Notes under the pieces: model-generated
The model's database searches: none
Told to the model about the DNA's origin: nothing
Seen by the model: only the letters and a program-made list of their open reading frames with translations
Assembly: GCA_001942185.1 (NCBI GenBank)
Contig: MKJV01000033.1
Location: 98,727 to 162,726 of the forward strand
Direction: 5' to 3'
DNA: 64,000 nt
Source: Pseudonocardia sp. CNS-004
Lineage (GTDB): Bacteria; Actinomycetota; Actinomycetes; Mycobacteriales; Pseudonocardiaceae
Shown: positions 9,250 to 18,516 of the stretch, one piece after another
Layout of the letters: every line of letters begins with the position of its first letter
How positions within the stretch are numbered: the first letter of the stretch is position 1
Made by a program: the position numbers and the translations under genes

Positions 9250-9678
9250 CCATGGCGACCTCGCTCGACCACCTTGAGGACGTCGACGTGCTCGTGAACA
9301 CGCGGCCGACGACGCGCGGATCCCGCTCGAAGACCTGACTTTCGAGCGTTGGCAGGAGCAGCTCAGCGTGAACCTCACGCCGCACTTGCTGACCGTCCGC
9401 GCCGTCGCACCCACAATGCGACGGCAACGGCGTGGCTCGATCATCAACCTGGGGTCGATCACCTGGCGCGCCGGCTTCGGCGGCGTCACGGCCTACGCCA
9501 CTGCGAAGGCCGGCATCGAGGGCTTGACCCGGTCCCTTGCCCGGGAGCTCGGTCCGTACCTGATCCGGGTCAACTGCATCATCCCCGGCTGGGTGATGAC
9601 GGAGCGACAGCTGCGTGACTGGGTCACAGCCGCATGTGCACGAACCAAACCTGGATCGTCGATGGTGGGTGGCTCTGA
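9250..9678 (+). pseudogene. Truncated short-chain dehydrogenase/reductase
   Basis: Pieces of an SDR are visible: a degraded DVLVN strand, FERWQEQLSVNLTPHLLTVRAV, the active-site segment SIINLGSITW with AYATAKAGIEGLTRSLARELG (YxxxK intact), and RVNCIIPGWVMTERQ. About 40-50 residues are then missing, and the normal C-terminus CTNQTWIVDGGWL with its stop at 9676-9678 lies in a different frame. The nucleotide-binding N-terminus is absent. The gene cannot make a working enzyme even after homopolymer repair. Confidence 0.7.
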
Positions 9679-9682
9679 CGGG

Positions 9683-10417
9683 TCAGGCCGTGGAAGTCCC
9701 CTCCGTGGTGCGGGCAGCCTCGTCGTAGCTGGGGCGCAGTCGCTGGTGGTAGGAGCGCTCGAGGTGCTCACGCATGGCGAGGTCGGCGGCTTCGCTGTCG
9801 CCGGCGAGTACGGCATCTGTGATTCTGCGATGTTCGGCAAGCGTCTTCGGCCCGATGCCCCGGTCGTAGTGGAGACGGAAGATGTGCAGGTGGCAGTGGG
9901 TTCGCTCGAACGCCTGCCGCACCTGGTCGCTGCCGGCGAGGCTGGTGATGAGCAGGTGGAAGCGCGCGTCGTGGGCGGCGAGGGCCTTGTAGGCCTCGTA
10001 GGTGGCGGCGTCGGGTATGTCGGCCGAGTCCAGCTCGTCGGTAAGCCGGGCACGGCCCTCGTCATCAGCTCGCTCCGCAGCCTTGCGCGCGGCCCACGGC
10101 TCGATGAGCAGCCGGAACTGGTACAGGTCGTCGAGCTGGTCGAGGGTGAGCAGCGGGGTGGTGTAATAGCCGCGCAACGGCTCCTTGACGACGAGGCCTG
10201 CGGTCTCGAGCCGGGCCAGGGCCTCACGCACCGGTGTGGGGGAGACCGCGAGCTGTCGGGCGAGACCGTCGATCGAGATCCGCTCCCTCGGGGCGAGCAC
10301 GTGATCCATGATCATCGCTTGGATCGCCTCGCGCACGTCGTCCGCGAGCATCTGTCGTCGCGGCAGGGGAGACACCGGTCGAGGATCCCGTGGGGCGCCT
10401 GTTGTAGCCTCGCTCAT
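9683..10417 (-). CDS. GntR-family regulator, FadR/FCD subfamily (1)
   Basis: This 244-residue regulator has an N-terminal winged helix (SIDGLARQLAVSPTPVREALARLE, split here by function not by frame) and an FCD effector domain with the metal-ligand pattern DARFH, EHRRI and REHLERS. ATG at 10417 was chosen because AAGGAAG precedes it; a longer upstream reading has no ribosome binding site. It is transcribed in the same direction as the binding-protein/hydrolase/dehydratase genes behind it, with a 150-base gap. A GTGT-C-ACAC dyad at 10498-10506 upstream could be its own operator, though this is weak. FCD regulators usually sense organic acids. Confidence 0.85.
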   Translation of the reverse strand: MSEATTGAPRDPRPVSPLPRRQMLADDVREAIQAMIMDHVLAPRERISIDGLARQLAVSPTPVREALARLETAGLVVKEPLRGYYTTPLLTLDQLDDLYQFRLLIEPWAARKAAERADDEGRARLTDELDSADIPDAATYEAYKALAAHDARFHLLITSLAGSDQVRQAFERTHCHLHIFRLHYDRGIGPKTLAEHRRITDAVLAGDSEAADLAMREHLERSYHQRLRPSYDEAARTTEGTSTA

Positions 10418-10570
10418 GGTTCTTCCTTGGTCGGGGTTTGACGGGCGGTAGTCCGGTCGGGACCGACCGCTCCGCGGCTCCAGTATCCTGACATCCCGTG
10501 TCACACGGTCGTGGTCGGCGGGTGCGCGGCTCGCGGTGCGCCGACGCTCGGTAGCCCGACCGGCGCCGGG

Positions 10571-12100
10571 TCATGCGGGACCGCGGTGGACCTCCGCCAG
10601 TCGCAGCTCGGTGCCGGTCAGGTTGTTCGGCCGGTACTCGATGCCGGGAGCCAGCCGCACCAGGCTGAACAGCTCGGTCACCGGTACCAGCGCAGCGTCC
10701 CGCTCGTAGGTGGTCGAGGCCGCGTCCTGGAACAGTTGCGCCCGTTCGTCACCCTCGGCGCTGAGTGCGCGGTTGATGAGGTCGTCCGCGACGGGATCGC
10801 GGATGGTGGAGCAGCAGCCGTCGGTCTCGATGTACTTGGGGAAGGTGAACGCCGCGTCGCCCCCGATGTTGTCGTGCAGGGTCGCGACGATGTTGACCTG
10901 CTGCTCCGGCGGGAACGGTGGGTAGAGGAACTTCAGCCAGGCCCCGGTCTCGAGCGTTGAGATGCGGACCCGGAGGCCGACGTCGCCGAGGTTCGCCGCG
11001 ATCGCCTGCACCACCTCGTCGGAGCCAGGGAACAGCGGGCGTGTGACCAGTTCGATCTCGGTGTCCACCGGCACGCCGTCGGCCGCGGCCGCCGCGACGA
11101 GCTGCCGGGCGCGTTCCGGGTCGTAGGACGGCCCGGTGAAGCCCGGCACGTAGCCGTTGTTGGTGTCGGTGACGATCTGGCCGGTGACCTTGCCGGTCTC
11201 CGGCATCAGCTTCGCGACGATGGTGTCCTTGTTGATCGCGTGCGCGACGGCCTGCCGGACTCGTACGTCGTCGAACGGCGGCTTGTTCGTCTGGGTCCGC
11301 AGGAACACGACGGCGTTCTCGCTGTAGCGGCGGGTGCGGTCGTCGGACGTGGCGTCCTGCGGGGCGATCCCGACGGCGATGTCCGACTCGCCGGTGGCTG
11401 CCGTGGCGGCGCGGACCGAGCTCTCCGCGCGGAAGACGTAGCGGGCCTCGGCGACGTCGGGCTTATGGCCCCAGTAGCTGTCGAACCGGCCGAGCTGGAT
11501 GTCGATGCCCTGGTTGCGCTCGACGAACCGGTAGGGACCGGTGCCGATCGGGGTGTCGGTCTTCTGGCCCGCGGGCGTCTTCGGCGACGGCAGGTCCACG
11601 AAGCTGAGCCGCCGCGGCAGGATCGGGTCCGGCTGCTCGGTGACGACCTGCAGGGTCGTCGGGTTCAGCGCGGTCGCCGTGACGCCGCCGGCGAACTGCT
11701 CGGCGTTCAGGCAGGCCAGCGCCTTGTCGACGGTGCGGTTGATGCCGAAGGCGGCCGCGGCGGCGTCGAACGGGGTGCCGTCGTGGAACGTCACGCCGGT
11801 GCGCAGGGTGAAGGTCCAGGTCGTCGGGTCCAGCCTGGTCCAGGAGTCGGCGAGCAGCGGGACGACCTCCTTCGTGTCCGGGTCGAGGTCGGTGAGCGAC
11901 TCGACGACGTTGTTCCGCAATATGATCCCGTTCTTGCCGGTCTGGTCGTCGCACGGGTCCATCGAGGTCGGCTCGTCCGACAGTGCGATCGTGAGCGGGC
12001 GGCCGTCGCCGCCGGCGGGTGTGCCGCCGCACGCGGCGAGCAGCAGGCACGCGCCCGCCGCGAGCAGACCGGCGAGGCGGCCCGGGTGTCGTGAGGTCAT
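10571..12100 (-). CDS. ABC transporter substrate-binding lipoprotein, family 5 (orphan)
   Basis: This 509-residue extracytoplasmic solute receptor of the DppA/OppA family has a lipoprotein signal peptide with the lipobox LLAACGG near residue 24. Core family segments include TFTLRTGVTFHDGTPFDA and VRVRQAVAHAINKD. No permease or ATPase follows it. A paralogue at 22.65 kb does have permeases, and both share the unusual GGDAAFTFP/AGDAAFTFP motif followed by a GCC cysteine pair, so this receptor probably feeds the same transporter. It is likely co-transcribed with the FAH hydrolase and dehydratase upstream. ATG at 12100 has AAAGGA in front. Confidence 0.85.
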   Translation of the reverse strand: MTSRHPGRLAGLLAAGACLLLAACGGTPAGGDGRPLTIALSDEPTSMDPCDDQTGKNGIILRNNVVESLTDLDPDTKEVVPLLADSWTRLDPTTWTFTLRTGVTFHDGTPFDAAAAAFGINRTVDKALACLNAEQFAGGVTATALNPTTLQVVTEQPDPILPRRLSFVDLPSPKTPAGQKTDTPIGTGPYRFVERNQGIDIQLGRFDSYWGHKPDVAEARYVFRAESSVRAATAATGESDIAVGIAPQDATSDDRTRRYSENAVVFLRTQTNKPPFDDVRVRQAVAHAINKDTIVAKLMPETGKVTGQIVTDTNNGYVPGFTGPSYDPERARQLVAAAAADGVPVDTEIELVTRPLFPGSDEVVQAIAANLGDVGLRVRISTLETGAWLKFLYPPFPPEQQVNIVATLHDNIGGDAAFTFPKYIETDGCCSTIRDPVADDLINRALSAEGDERAQLFQDAASTTYERDAALVPVTELFSLVRLAPGIEYRPNNLTGTELRLAEVHRGPA

Positions 12101-12166
12101 GACGGGTCCTTTCTCAGCGCACACGCCGTCGTGGCGGCGGGCCCGTGCTCGCGAGGTCGCGGCCGG

Positions 12167-12991
12167 CTAGCGTTCTTCGGACACGACGGGGTTGGTGAGG
12201 GTCATGAGGCCACCGAGCCGACAGCTGACCTCGTCGCCGTCGGCGAGGGGCACGGCCCCGGGCGTGCCGCAGGACAGGAGGTCGCCGGGGTACAGCGGCA
12301 TGACATGGCTGTGGAAGCTCAGAAGCTCGGCCGGGGAGAAGATCATGTCCGAGACCGGTGCGGAGCGGTGGACCGTGCCGTTGTGCACGGTCGCAACCTC
12401 GAGCTCGTCGAGGGAGCCGACGTGGTCGAGTGTCTCGTCCAGGGTCACTACCTGGGGGCCGAAGGAGAAGAACGTCGGGTAGTTCTTCACCCGCGTCAGA
12501 TAGCGCGGGTTCTCCAGCAGCACGGCCTCCGCGGTCTGGTCCAGCACGGCGGTCACTCCGAACACGTGGTCCAGTGCCTCCTCGGGCGAGACCCGGTAGC
12601 ACTCCCGACCGATCACGAGCGCCAGCTCGGCTTCGGCGGTGACCCGCCCGATACCGGCGGGGAGCACGATGTCCTCACCGGGGCCGATGATCGTGTGATC
12701 ACCCTTGAGGAACGACGCGGGCGTCGCGCGCGGGACGTCGGCGCCCAGGTCGGCGGCGTGCTCCCGGTAGTTGAGGCCGATGCCGAGGATCTTGCGCGGG
12801 TGCCGGTAGGGGGCGTCGTACCCGACGTCGAGCGGGTCGAGGGCGGTCGCGGCGGGGTCGGGCTCGGCGAACCGGCCGGCCGCCAGGCCCTCGAACAGCC
12901 CGCCGGGAACTGGACGGACCGTGCCGTCGGGGGAGACGACGCCCGTGACGACGGCGTCGCCGCCGGGCGGTCGCAACGTACACACGCGCAT
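12167..12991 (-). CDS. Fumarylacetoacetate-hydrolase family protein
   Basis: This complete 274-residue FAH-fold enzyme shows the substrate loop GIGLNYREHAADLG (71-84) and metal ligands Glu120 and Glu122 in the ExE motif, with Asp151 in VTAVLDQT. Family members hydrolyse acylpyruvates or hydrate or decarboxylate 2-keto-enoates. Next to a sugar-acid dehydratase the best analogy is LRA6-type 2,4-diketo-3-deoxy-sugar-acid hydrolase, which yields pyruvate and a small hydroxy acid; 2-keto-4-pentenoate hydratase is an alternative. An AAGGAG precedes the ATG. Confidence 0.82.
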   Translation of the reverse strand: MRVCTLRPPGGDAVVTGVVSPDGTVRPVPGGLFEGLAAGRFAEPDPAATALDPLDVGYDAPYRHPRKILGIGLNYREHAADLGADVPRATPASFLKGDHTIIGPGEDIVLPAGIGRVTAEAELALVIGRECYRVSPEEALDHVFGVTAVLDQTAEAVLLENPRYLTRVKNYPTFFSFGPQVVTLDETLDHVGSLDELEVATVHNGTVHRSAPVSDMIFSPAELLSFHSHVMPLYPGDLLSCGTPGAVPLADGDEVSCRLGGLMTLTNPVVSEER

Positions 12992-13095
12992 GCCGGGATC
13001 TCCTTCGGGGTCGGGTGGGGCAGCTCAGGGAGCGGGTACGGGGGGTGTCGCTCGGGCGGGCTCGCCGGAGGCCGGGAACGGCTCGCCCGTCGCGG

Positions 13096-14831
13096 TCATG
13101 AAGTCGAGGTCGGCGCCTCGTGTGCCTGCAGCACCGACCGCGCGTGCAGGGCAGCCCACCCGCGCTGCGGGCGCTGCGCGGGCACGAGCTCGGCGCGGCG
13201 ACGTTCCAGCTCATCGACGGGAACGAGCAGGTCGAGCCGGCGCTCGTCGACGTCGATCTCGATGAGGTCGCCGTCGCGGACCAGTCCCAGCGGGCCGCCG
13301 ACCGCGCTCTCCGGGCTGCAGTGCAGCACGACCGTGCCGTAGGAGGTCCCGCTCATCCGGCCGTCGGAGACGCGCACCATGTCGGTCACGCCTCGCGGGC
13401 CAGCCGCCGCGGGATCGGGATGGAGGCGGCCTCGGGCATGCCGGAGGCGACCGGTCCGGCCTGTCGCAGCACGAGGACGTGCTCCGAGGTGACGTCGAGG
13501 TCGGGGTCGTCGAGCCGGTGGGCGGCGTCCTCGGGAGAGTCGAACACCAGAGCCGGGCCGCGGTGGCGCAGCAGGTGCGGGCTGGCCGCCGCTACCTTGA
13601 TCACTGCGCCGTCCGGCGCGAGTGTGCCCCGCAGCACGGCCAGCGCACCGGGCGGGCCGAGCGGGTCGTCCACGGTGTGGACGACGGTCTGCCAGTCGCC
13701 CGGCGCACGGGTCTCCGCGACGAGGTCGCGCAGCGGCCGCCCGCTCACCCCGACCTGGTCGAGGTGGAGGCGGTCGGCGAGGGCCGCGAGGAGCGTGGGG
13801 GATGCCACCGGCCTCGTCGAGGTCCTGCATGTACCGGGTCCCGGCGGGTTTGAGGTCGACCAACAGCGGGGTGGCGGCAGCGATGCGGTCGAAGTCGTCG
13901 AGGGTCAGCGCGACCCCGACGCGACGCGCGACGGCGAGGAGGTGGACGACGGCGTTCGTGGAGCCGCCGACGGCCGCGAGCACGGTGAGGGCGTTCTCGA
14001 ACGCCTCGGGGGTGAGGATCTCGCGGGGGGCCGGGCCGCGCGCCAGCTCGCCGCGCGCCGCCCGGTGGCGGCGGCGTGCCGCAGTCGCTGCCCGGTGGGG
14101 GCCGGCGGCGTCGCGCCGCCGGGCAGCATCATCCCGAGCGCCTCGGTGACCGCGGCCATCGTGGATGCGGTACCCATCACCATGCACGTCCCGGCCGTGG
14201 TCGCCAGTGCGCCCCGCACCTCGGTGATCTCCTGCTCGTCGAGCTCACCCGCGCGGTGGCGGGCCCACATGCGCCGGCAGTCCGTGCAGGCGCCGACGCG
14301 CTCGCCGTGCCACGAACCCGTGATCATCGGTCCGACGACCTCGACCAGCACGGGCACCTCGGCCGATGCGGCCGCCATGAGCTGCGCGGGCACGGTCTTG
14401 TCGCAGCCGCCCAGGAGCACGACCGCGTCCATGGGCTGGGCCCGGATCAGCTCCTCGGTCTCGAGGGCGGCGAGGTTGCGGTAGTACATCGCGGTCGGCG
14501 ACGTCAGTGTCTCGCCGAGCGACATGGTCGGGAAGACCAGTGGCAGGCCGCCGGCGTGGAGAACACCGCGTTCCACACGGGCGCGCAACTGGGGCATGGC
14601 CCGGTGGCAGGGGTTGTAGTCCGACGTCAGGTCGGCGATCCCGACCACGGGCCGGGAGAGGTCCTCGGTGTCGTGCCCGGCGCCCGAGAGGAACACGCGA
14701 CGGAGGAACGCGCTGAACGCGCCGTCCCCGTACGAGGTGCTGTTGCGGTCGACACCGGTCGGGACTCCGCCACCTCCGGAGACCGCGTCTCTTTCGGAGA
14801 CCACGTCACCTGCAGGAACTCTGTCGGGCAC
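13096..14831 (-). CDS. IlvD/Edd-family dehydratase, sugar-acid type (three indels)
   Basis: After repair of three homopolymer indels (near 14049, 13800 and 13391) this encodes about 578 residues, the normal length. The iron-sulfur cysteines are seen in [19 protein letters not shown] and [11 protein letters not shown], and the C-terminal domain has [14 protein letters not shown]. The MGTAST and ACTDCRR context is closer to pentonate/hexonate dehydratases than to branched-chain dihydroxyacid dehydratase, and no isoleucine-valine genes are near. It would turn an aldonic acid into a 2-keto-3-deoxy acid. GTG 14831 is preferred because GGAGG lies eight bases upstream. It diverges from the GH2 gene across a shared regulatory region. 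Confidence 0.78.
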
Positions 14832-14941
14832 AAGGCGCTCCTCCCCGGTCGGACGGCTCTCCGGTGCCAGGGCGCCCGGGAGTCCGTCCACCCGCACAGC
14901 GCCGCCGGCAGGCTACTATTTCCTACCTGAGACAGGATACT

Positions 14942-14952
14942 TTGTCTATCAA
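14942..14952. promoter_or_regulatory. GntR-type operator half-match TTGTCTATCAA
   Basis: This imperfect dyad is two changes from the TTGTCWGACAA palindrome found twice upstream of the GntR gene at 19.2 kb. It lies six bases before the -35 box of the GH2 promoter. A second dyad, CCTG-AGA-CAGG, is at 14926-14936. Binding by the neighbouring GntR regulator is inferred. Confidence 0.5.
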
Positions 14953-14957
14953 GATGC

Positions 14958-14986
14958 TTGACCAGCAAATGGCTCCGGTCTAGCGT
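14958..14986 (+). promoter_or_regulatory. Promoter of the GH2/dehydrogenase transcript
   Basis: TTGACC (14958-14963) and TAGCGT (14981-14986) are 17 bases apart. The box context GCTTGACCAGCAA and GGTCTAGCGTC is almost the same as at 19336-19365, the start of the large glycosidase/transporter run, which argues for shared control. Confidence 0.65.
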
Positions 14987-15021
14987 CGGCGCGGTTCGAG
15001 GCCCCGGAGCGGAGGAGACCG

Positions 15022-17547
15022 ATGACGGACAGCGGCGGCGTGACGGTCGAGGGCTGGCTGGTTGCGCGTATCCCCAAGCCGCGGCCGGCGGAGGGCGACG
15101 TCCTCAGCGTGCTCGGCGACCTCGACTGGATCCCGGCGAGCGTGCCGGGCGCGGTACACTACGACCTGCTCGCCGCGGGGCGGCTGGCCAATCCGTTCGC
15201 CGGGACGGCCGCAGCGCAGTCCGCGCTGTGGGTCGCGGACAGCGACTGGGTCTACCGGGCGGGCTTCGACGCGCCGGACTCCGCGGCCGAGGCGGTGGAG
15301 CTGGAGTTCGCGGGCGTCGACACGTTCTCGACCGTGTACGTCAACGGCGAGCGCGTCGGCACCACCGCCAACGCCTACCGTCCGCACGTCCTCCGGATCC
15401 AGGCCGATCGGCTGCGCGACCGCGGCAACGACCTGGTCGTGCACGTGCGCGGCCACCACGGCGCGATCGCGGACGACCTGGTGGCCGCCCGGGAGCGGCT
15501 CGCGGTGCAGGACCGGTCGGACGCCCGGCTCACCAAGTCGCTCATCCGCCGCTACCAGCGCAACTCCTACAGCAACTCCAGCCTGCTCAACCTGGGTGTG
15601 CACGTGTGGGGGATCGGCCTGAACGGGCCCGTGCGCGTCCGGCCCGTGCCCGAGGTGCGCATCGAGGACGTCCACGCGATATTCCTCGGCCTCGACGAGC
15701 AGTACGCCGACGTCGCCGTCGAGGTCGAGCTCGGCCGCGAGCGTGGCTGTGGCGACGGCTCCGACGTGGTTGTCCACATCGATCTGACGGATCCGGAGAC
15801 GGGTGCGACCTGGGGGACCTCGTGCGACCTGGCGGACGGCGATAGGGCGGCACGCACCCGGTTGCGCGTACCCGACCCGCAGCTGTGGTGGCCGCGCGGC
15901 TACGGCCGCCCGCACCTGTACGACCTCGAGGTCACGCTGGAGCGCGGTGGCGCGGTGCGGCAGCGGGTGCGGCAGCAGGTCGGATTGCGGACCGTGGAGC
16001 TGGTGCGCGCCGACGCGGACGGGCGGGCCACCTTCCACCTGCGCGTCAACGGCGAGCGGATCCACGTCCGGGGCACCAACTACGTGCCCGTCGACTATCT
16101 CAAGGTGCACGGCGCCGCCGAGCAGTACGACACCGTGTTCCGCCTGATCGAACACGGCGGCCACAACCTCGTCCGGATTTGGGGCGGAGGTGCCCGCGAG
16201 AACAGCGACTTCTTCGACCGCTGCGACGAGCTGGGGATCCTCGTCTGGCAGGACGTGTTCCTGCACAGCAACACCTACCCCGAGTACGACCCCGCGTTCG
16301 TGGTGGAGTTCGAGGCCGAGACCACCGAGCTGGTCCGGCACGTCCGGTCCCACCCGAGCCTCGCCGTGCTGTGCGGCGGGAACGAGCAGTGGGAGGGGTG
16401 GGAGGAGTGGAACTGGCAGGGCGACGTCGACGCGTTCTACGGCGCCGCACTTTCCCGCGACATCGCCGGGACCATCGCGGAGAAGCTGTGCCCGCAGGTC
16501 CCGTTCGTCGTGAACTCGCCGCACGGCGGACCGCGCGCCCAGTCACCCCTCGAAGGGGACACCCACACCTGGGGCAACTTCGTCAACGCGGGCAACGACC
16601 CGCAGTTCGTGACGGAGACGTGCTGGACACAGGAGAGCTACTCGCGCCCCGAGACGCTGCGCGAGCACATGGGGCTGGATGTCGACACGCTGACCGGGCG
16701 GGGCTGGCACCGCCGGTGGACCGAGCTCACCGGGCGGCCCATGCTCACGAAGTTCCCCTACAGCGCCCACAACGAGATGGACAGCCTCCGGTCCTACCTG
16801 CACAGCCTCGAGATCGAGCAGGCGGTGGCCGACCACAAGGCGCTGTCGATGCTCCGATCCCGCAGCAGCGACTGCAGCGGGATCGTCTACTGGTCGTTCA
16901 ACAAGGGCGGCCCGTTGTTCCAGTTCGGCGCGGTCGACTACGGACTGCGTCCGATGATGAGCCACTACGTGGTCCGACGCCTGTTCCAGGACCTCGTCGT
17001 CACCGCGTACCGGGACATCGACGACGTCCGGGTGGTCGTCTCCAACGTCTCTCCGCGCGACGTCGAGGGTGAGCTGCGGCTGCGACACCTGCGCACCGGT
17101 GGTGAAGTCCTGCACGAGCAGACCGTCCCCGTCCGGCTGCCCGCGGGCGGGATCACCCGGGCCCTGGACGTGGCCGGCCTCTACCGCCGGGTCGGGAACC
17201 GGGCGGGCGAGGTCGTACACGCGGAGTTGACGGTCGACGGCGTCGTCCGTGCCGAGGACACGCTGTTCTTCTGCCAGCTCGCGGACGTCGAGCCCGGGAC
17301 CGGGTACCTGCGTTGCGAGTTCGAGCGTGACGAGGCGGGGCGCGTCGTCCTGCACTTCGATCCGACGTCGGTGGCCACGCTGGTGGAGATCGAGGCGGAT
17401 CGACGTTTCCTCGCGAGCGACGACTACTTCCCCCTGGTGCCGGGCAGGAGACGCACGATCGTGCTGGAGCCGCTGGAGCCGTTCGACGGCGCCACCGTCA
17501 CGGTCACCGCGCTCGGCCGGCCGGGAATCGAGGAGTTCCGGCTGTGA
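15022..17547 (+). CDS. Glycoside hydrolase family 2, beta-mannosidase-like (1)
   Basis: This complete 841-residue cytoplasmic GH2 enzyme has no signal peptide. An N-terminal jelly-roll (to about residue 190) carries LWVADSDWVYR, followed by the immunoglobulin-like domain with PQLWWPRGYG and a TIM barrel. The acid/base Glu455 lies in CGGNEQW and the probable nucleophile Glu532 in FVTETCW, as in beta-mannosidases. An accessory beta domain ends the protein. A GGAGG ribosome site precedes the ATG. It is paralogous along its full length to the GH2 gene at 35.18 kb. It would hydrolyse an imported glycoside; the exact sugar is unknown. Confidence 0.85.
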   Translation: MTDSGGVTVEGWLVARIPKPRPAEGDVLSVLGDLDWIPASVPGAVHYDLLAAGRLANPFAGTAAAQSALWVADSDWVYRAGFDAPDSAAEAVELEFAGVDTFSTVYVNGERVGTTANAYRPHVLRIQADRLRDRGNDLVVHVRGHHGAIADDLVAARERLAVQDRSDARLTKSLIRRYQRNSYSNSSLLNLGVHVWGIGLNGPVRVRPVPEVRIEDVHAIFLGLDEQYADVAVEVELGRERGCGDGSDVVVHIDLTDPETGATWGTSCDLADGDRAARTRLRVPDPQLWWPRGYGRPHLYDLEVTLERGGAVRQRVRQQVGLRTVELVRADADGRATFHLRVNGERIHVRGTNYVPVDYLKVHGAAEQYDTVFRLIEHGGHNLVRIWGGGARENSDFFDRCDELGILVWQDVFLHSNTYPEYDPAFVVEFEAETTELVRHVRSHPSLAVLCGGNEQWEGWEEWNWQGDVDAFYGAALSRDIAGTIAEKLCPQVPFVVNSPHGGPRAQSPLEGDTHTWGNFVNAGNDPQFVTETCWTQESYSRPETLREHMGLDVDTLTGRGWHRRWTELTGRPMLTKFPYSAHNEMDSLRSYLHSLEIEQAVADHKALSMLRSRSSDCSGIVYWSFNKGGPLFQFGAVDYGLRPMMSHYVVRRLFQDLVVTAYRDIDDVRVVVSNVSPRDVEGELRLRHLRTGGEVLHEQTVPVRLPAGGITRALDVAGLYRRVGNRAGEVVHAELTVDGVVRAEDTLFFCQLADVEPGTGYLRCEFERDEAGRVVLHFDPTSVATLVEIEADRRFLASDDYFPLVPGRRRTIVLEPLEPFDGATVTVTALGRPGIEEFRL

Positions 17548-17602
17548 AGGGCCCAAGGCCCGTTCGAGAGACCCGGAGGTGTGGCGTGACGGGAGGTACG
17601 GC

Positions 17603-18493
17603 GTGAAGCGTGTGGGAGTGATTGGGCTGGGTGTGATGGGCGCCCCGATGGCCCGCAACCTGTTGAAGGCGGGCTACGAGGTCAGCGGCTACAACCGAAG
17701 TCCGGCTGCCGTGCGGCGCCTGGAGGAGGACGGCGGCGTCGGCTGCGCGTCGGTGGCGGAGCTCGTCGCCGGAGCGGACGCGGTGGTGACCGTGCTACCC
17801 GACTCGCCCGATGTCGAGGAGGTCGTGCTCGGCCCGGACGGCGTACTTGCGCACGCCGCGCCCGGCCTGCTCCTCGTCGACTGCAGCACGATCCGGCCCG
17901 AGACCACTCGCCTGGTGGCAGCCCGGGCCCGGGAGCGCGGTGTCGCACCGCTGGACGCCCCGGTCAGCGGCGGTGAGAAGGGCGCCGTCGAGGCCACGCT
18001 GTCGATCATGGTGGGCGGCCTGCCGGGCGACGTCGAGCGCGCCCGGCGCCTCCTGGAGGCCATGGGGCGCACGATCGTGCACGTCGGGCCGGACGGCGCG
18101 GGTCAGACGGTGAAGGCCGCCAACCAGCTCCTCGTGGCCGGGCACCTGGCGCTCCTGTCGGAGGCCATCGTCCTGCTCGGCGCGAGTGGGGTGGATCCCA
18201 CGCCTGCGCTGCGGGTTCTCAACGGAGGACTGGCCGGGAGCCGGGTGATCGAGCTGAAGGGGGAGGCGATGCTCGAGCGGCAGTTCGTCCCGGGCTTCCG
18301 CATCGACCTGCACCACAAGGACCTGGGCATCGCCGTCGCCGCAGCCCGCGAGGCGGGTGTGGCGCTGCCGATGACCGGTCTGGTGGCGCAGCTGATGGCC
18401 GCTTCCCGGGCCCGCGGCGACGGGGACAAGGACCATGCTGCGCTCGTCGAGCTGGTCCGCGCCCTCGCCGGGGGAGCGGCAGCCGTGACGTGA
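17603..18493 (+). CDS. 3-hydroxyisobutyrate/tartronate-semialdehyde-reductase-like dehydrogenase (1)
   Basis: This complete 296-residue beta-hydroxyacid dehydrogenase has the NAD(P) motif GLGVMGAPMA (8-17), the substrate loop DAPVSGGEKGA, and Lys171 in GQTVKAANQLL as the catalytic lysine. GTG 17603 has GGGAGG six to seven bases upstream. It follows the GH2 gene by 55 bases and is probably on the same transcript. The family reduces tartronate semialdehyde or oxidises 3-hydroxyacids; here it may process a C3 fragment from sugar-acid breakdown. Confidence 0.85.
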   Translation: MKRVGVIGLGVMGAPMARNLLKAGYEVSGYNRSPAAVRRLEEDGGVGCASVAELVAGADAVVTVLPDSPDVEEVVLGPDGVLAHAAPGLLLVDCSTIRPETTRLVAARARERGVAPLDAPVSGGEKGAVEATLSIMVGGLPGDVERARRLLEAMGRTIVHVGPDGAGQTVKAANQLLVAGHLALLSEAIVLLGASGVDPTPALRVLNGGLAGSRVIELKGEAMLERQFVPGFRIDLHHKDLGIAVAAAREAGVALPMTGLVAQLMAASRARGDGDKDHAALVELVRALAGGAAAVT

Positions 18494-18516
18494 TGTTCGT
18501 GCGATGCCGGCCGGTG

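Noticed and set aside
10498..10506. GTGT-C-ACAC dyad as operator of the first GntR gene
   Set aside because: Short, single and without a recognisable promoter around it; mentioned in the gene entry but not supported enough as a feature.
13905..14897. Start of the dehydratase at the upstream GTG/ATG near 14897
   Set aside because: The added residues are unconserved and have no ribosome site, whereas GTG 14831 has GGAGG eight bases upstream.
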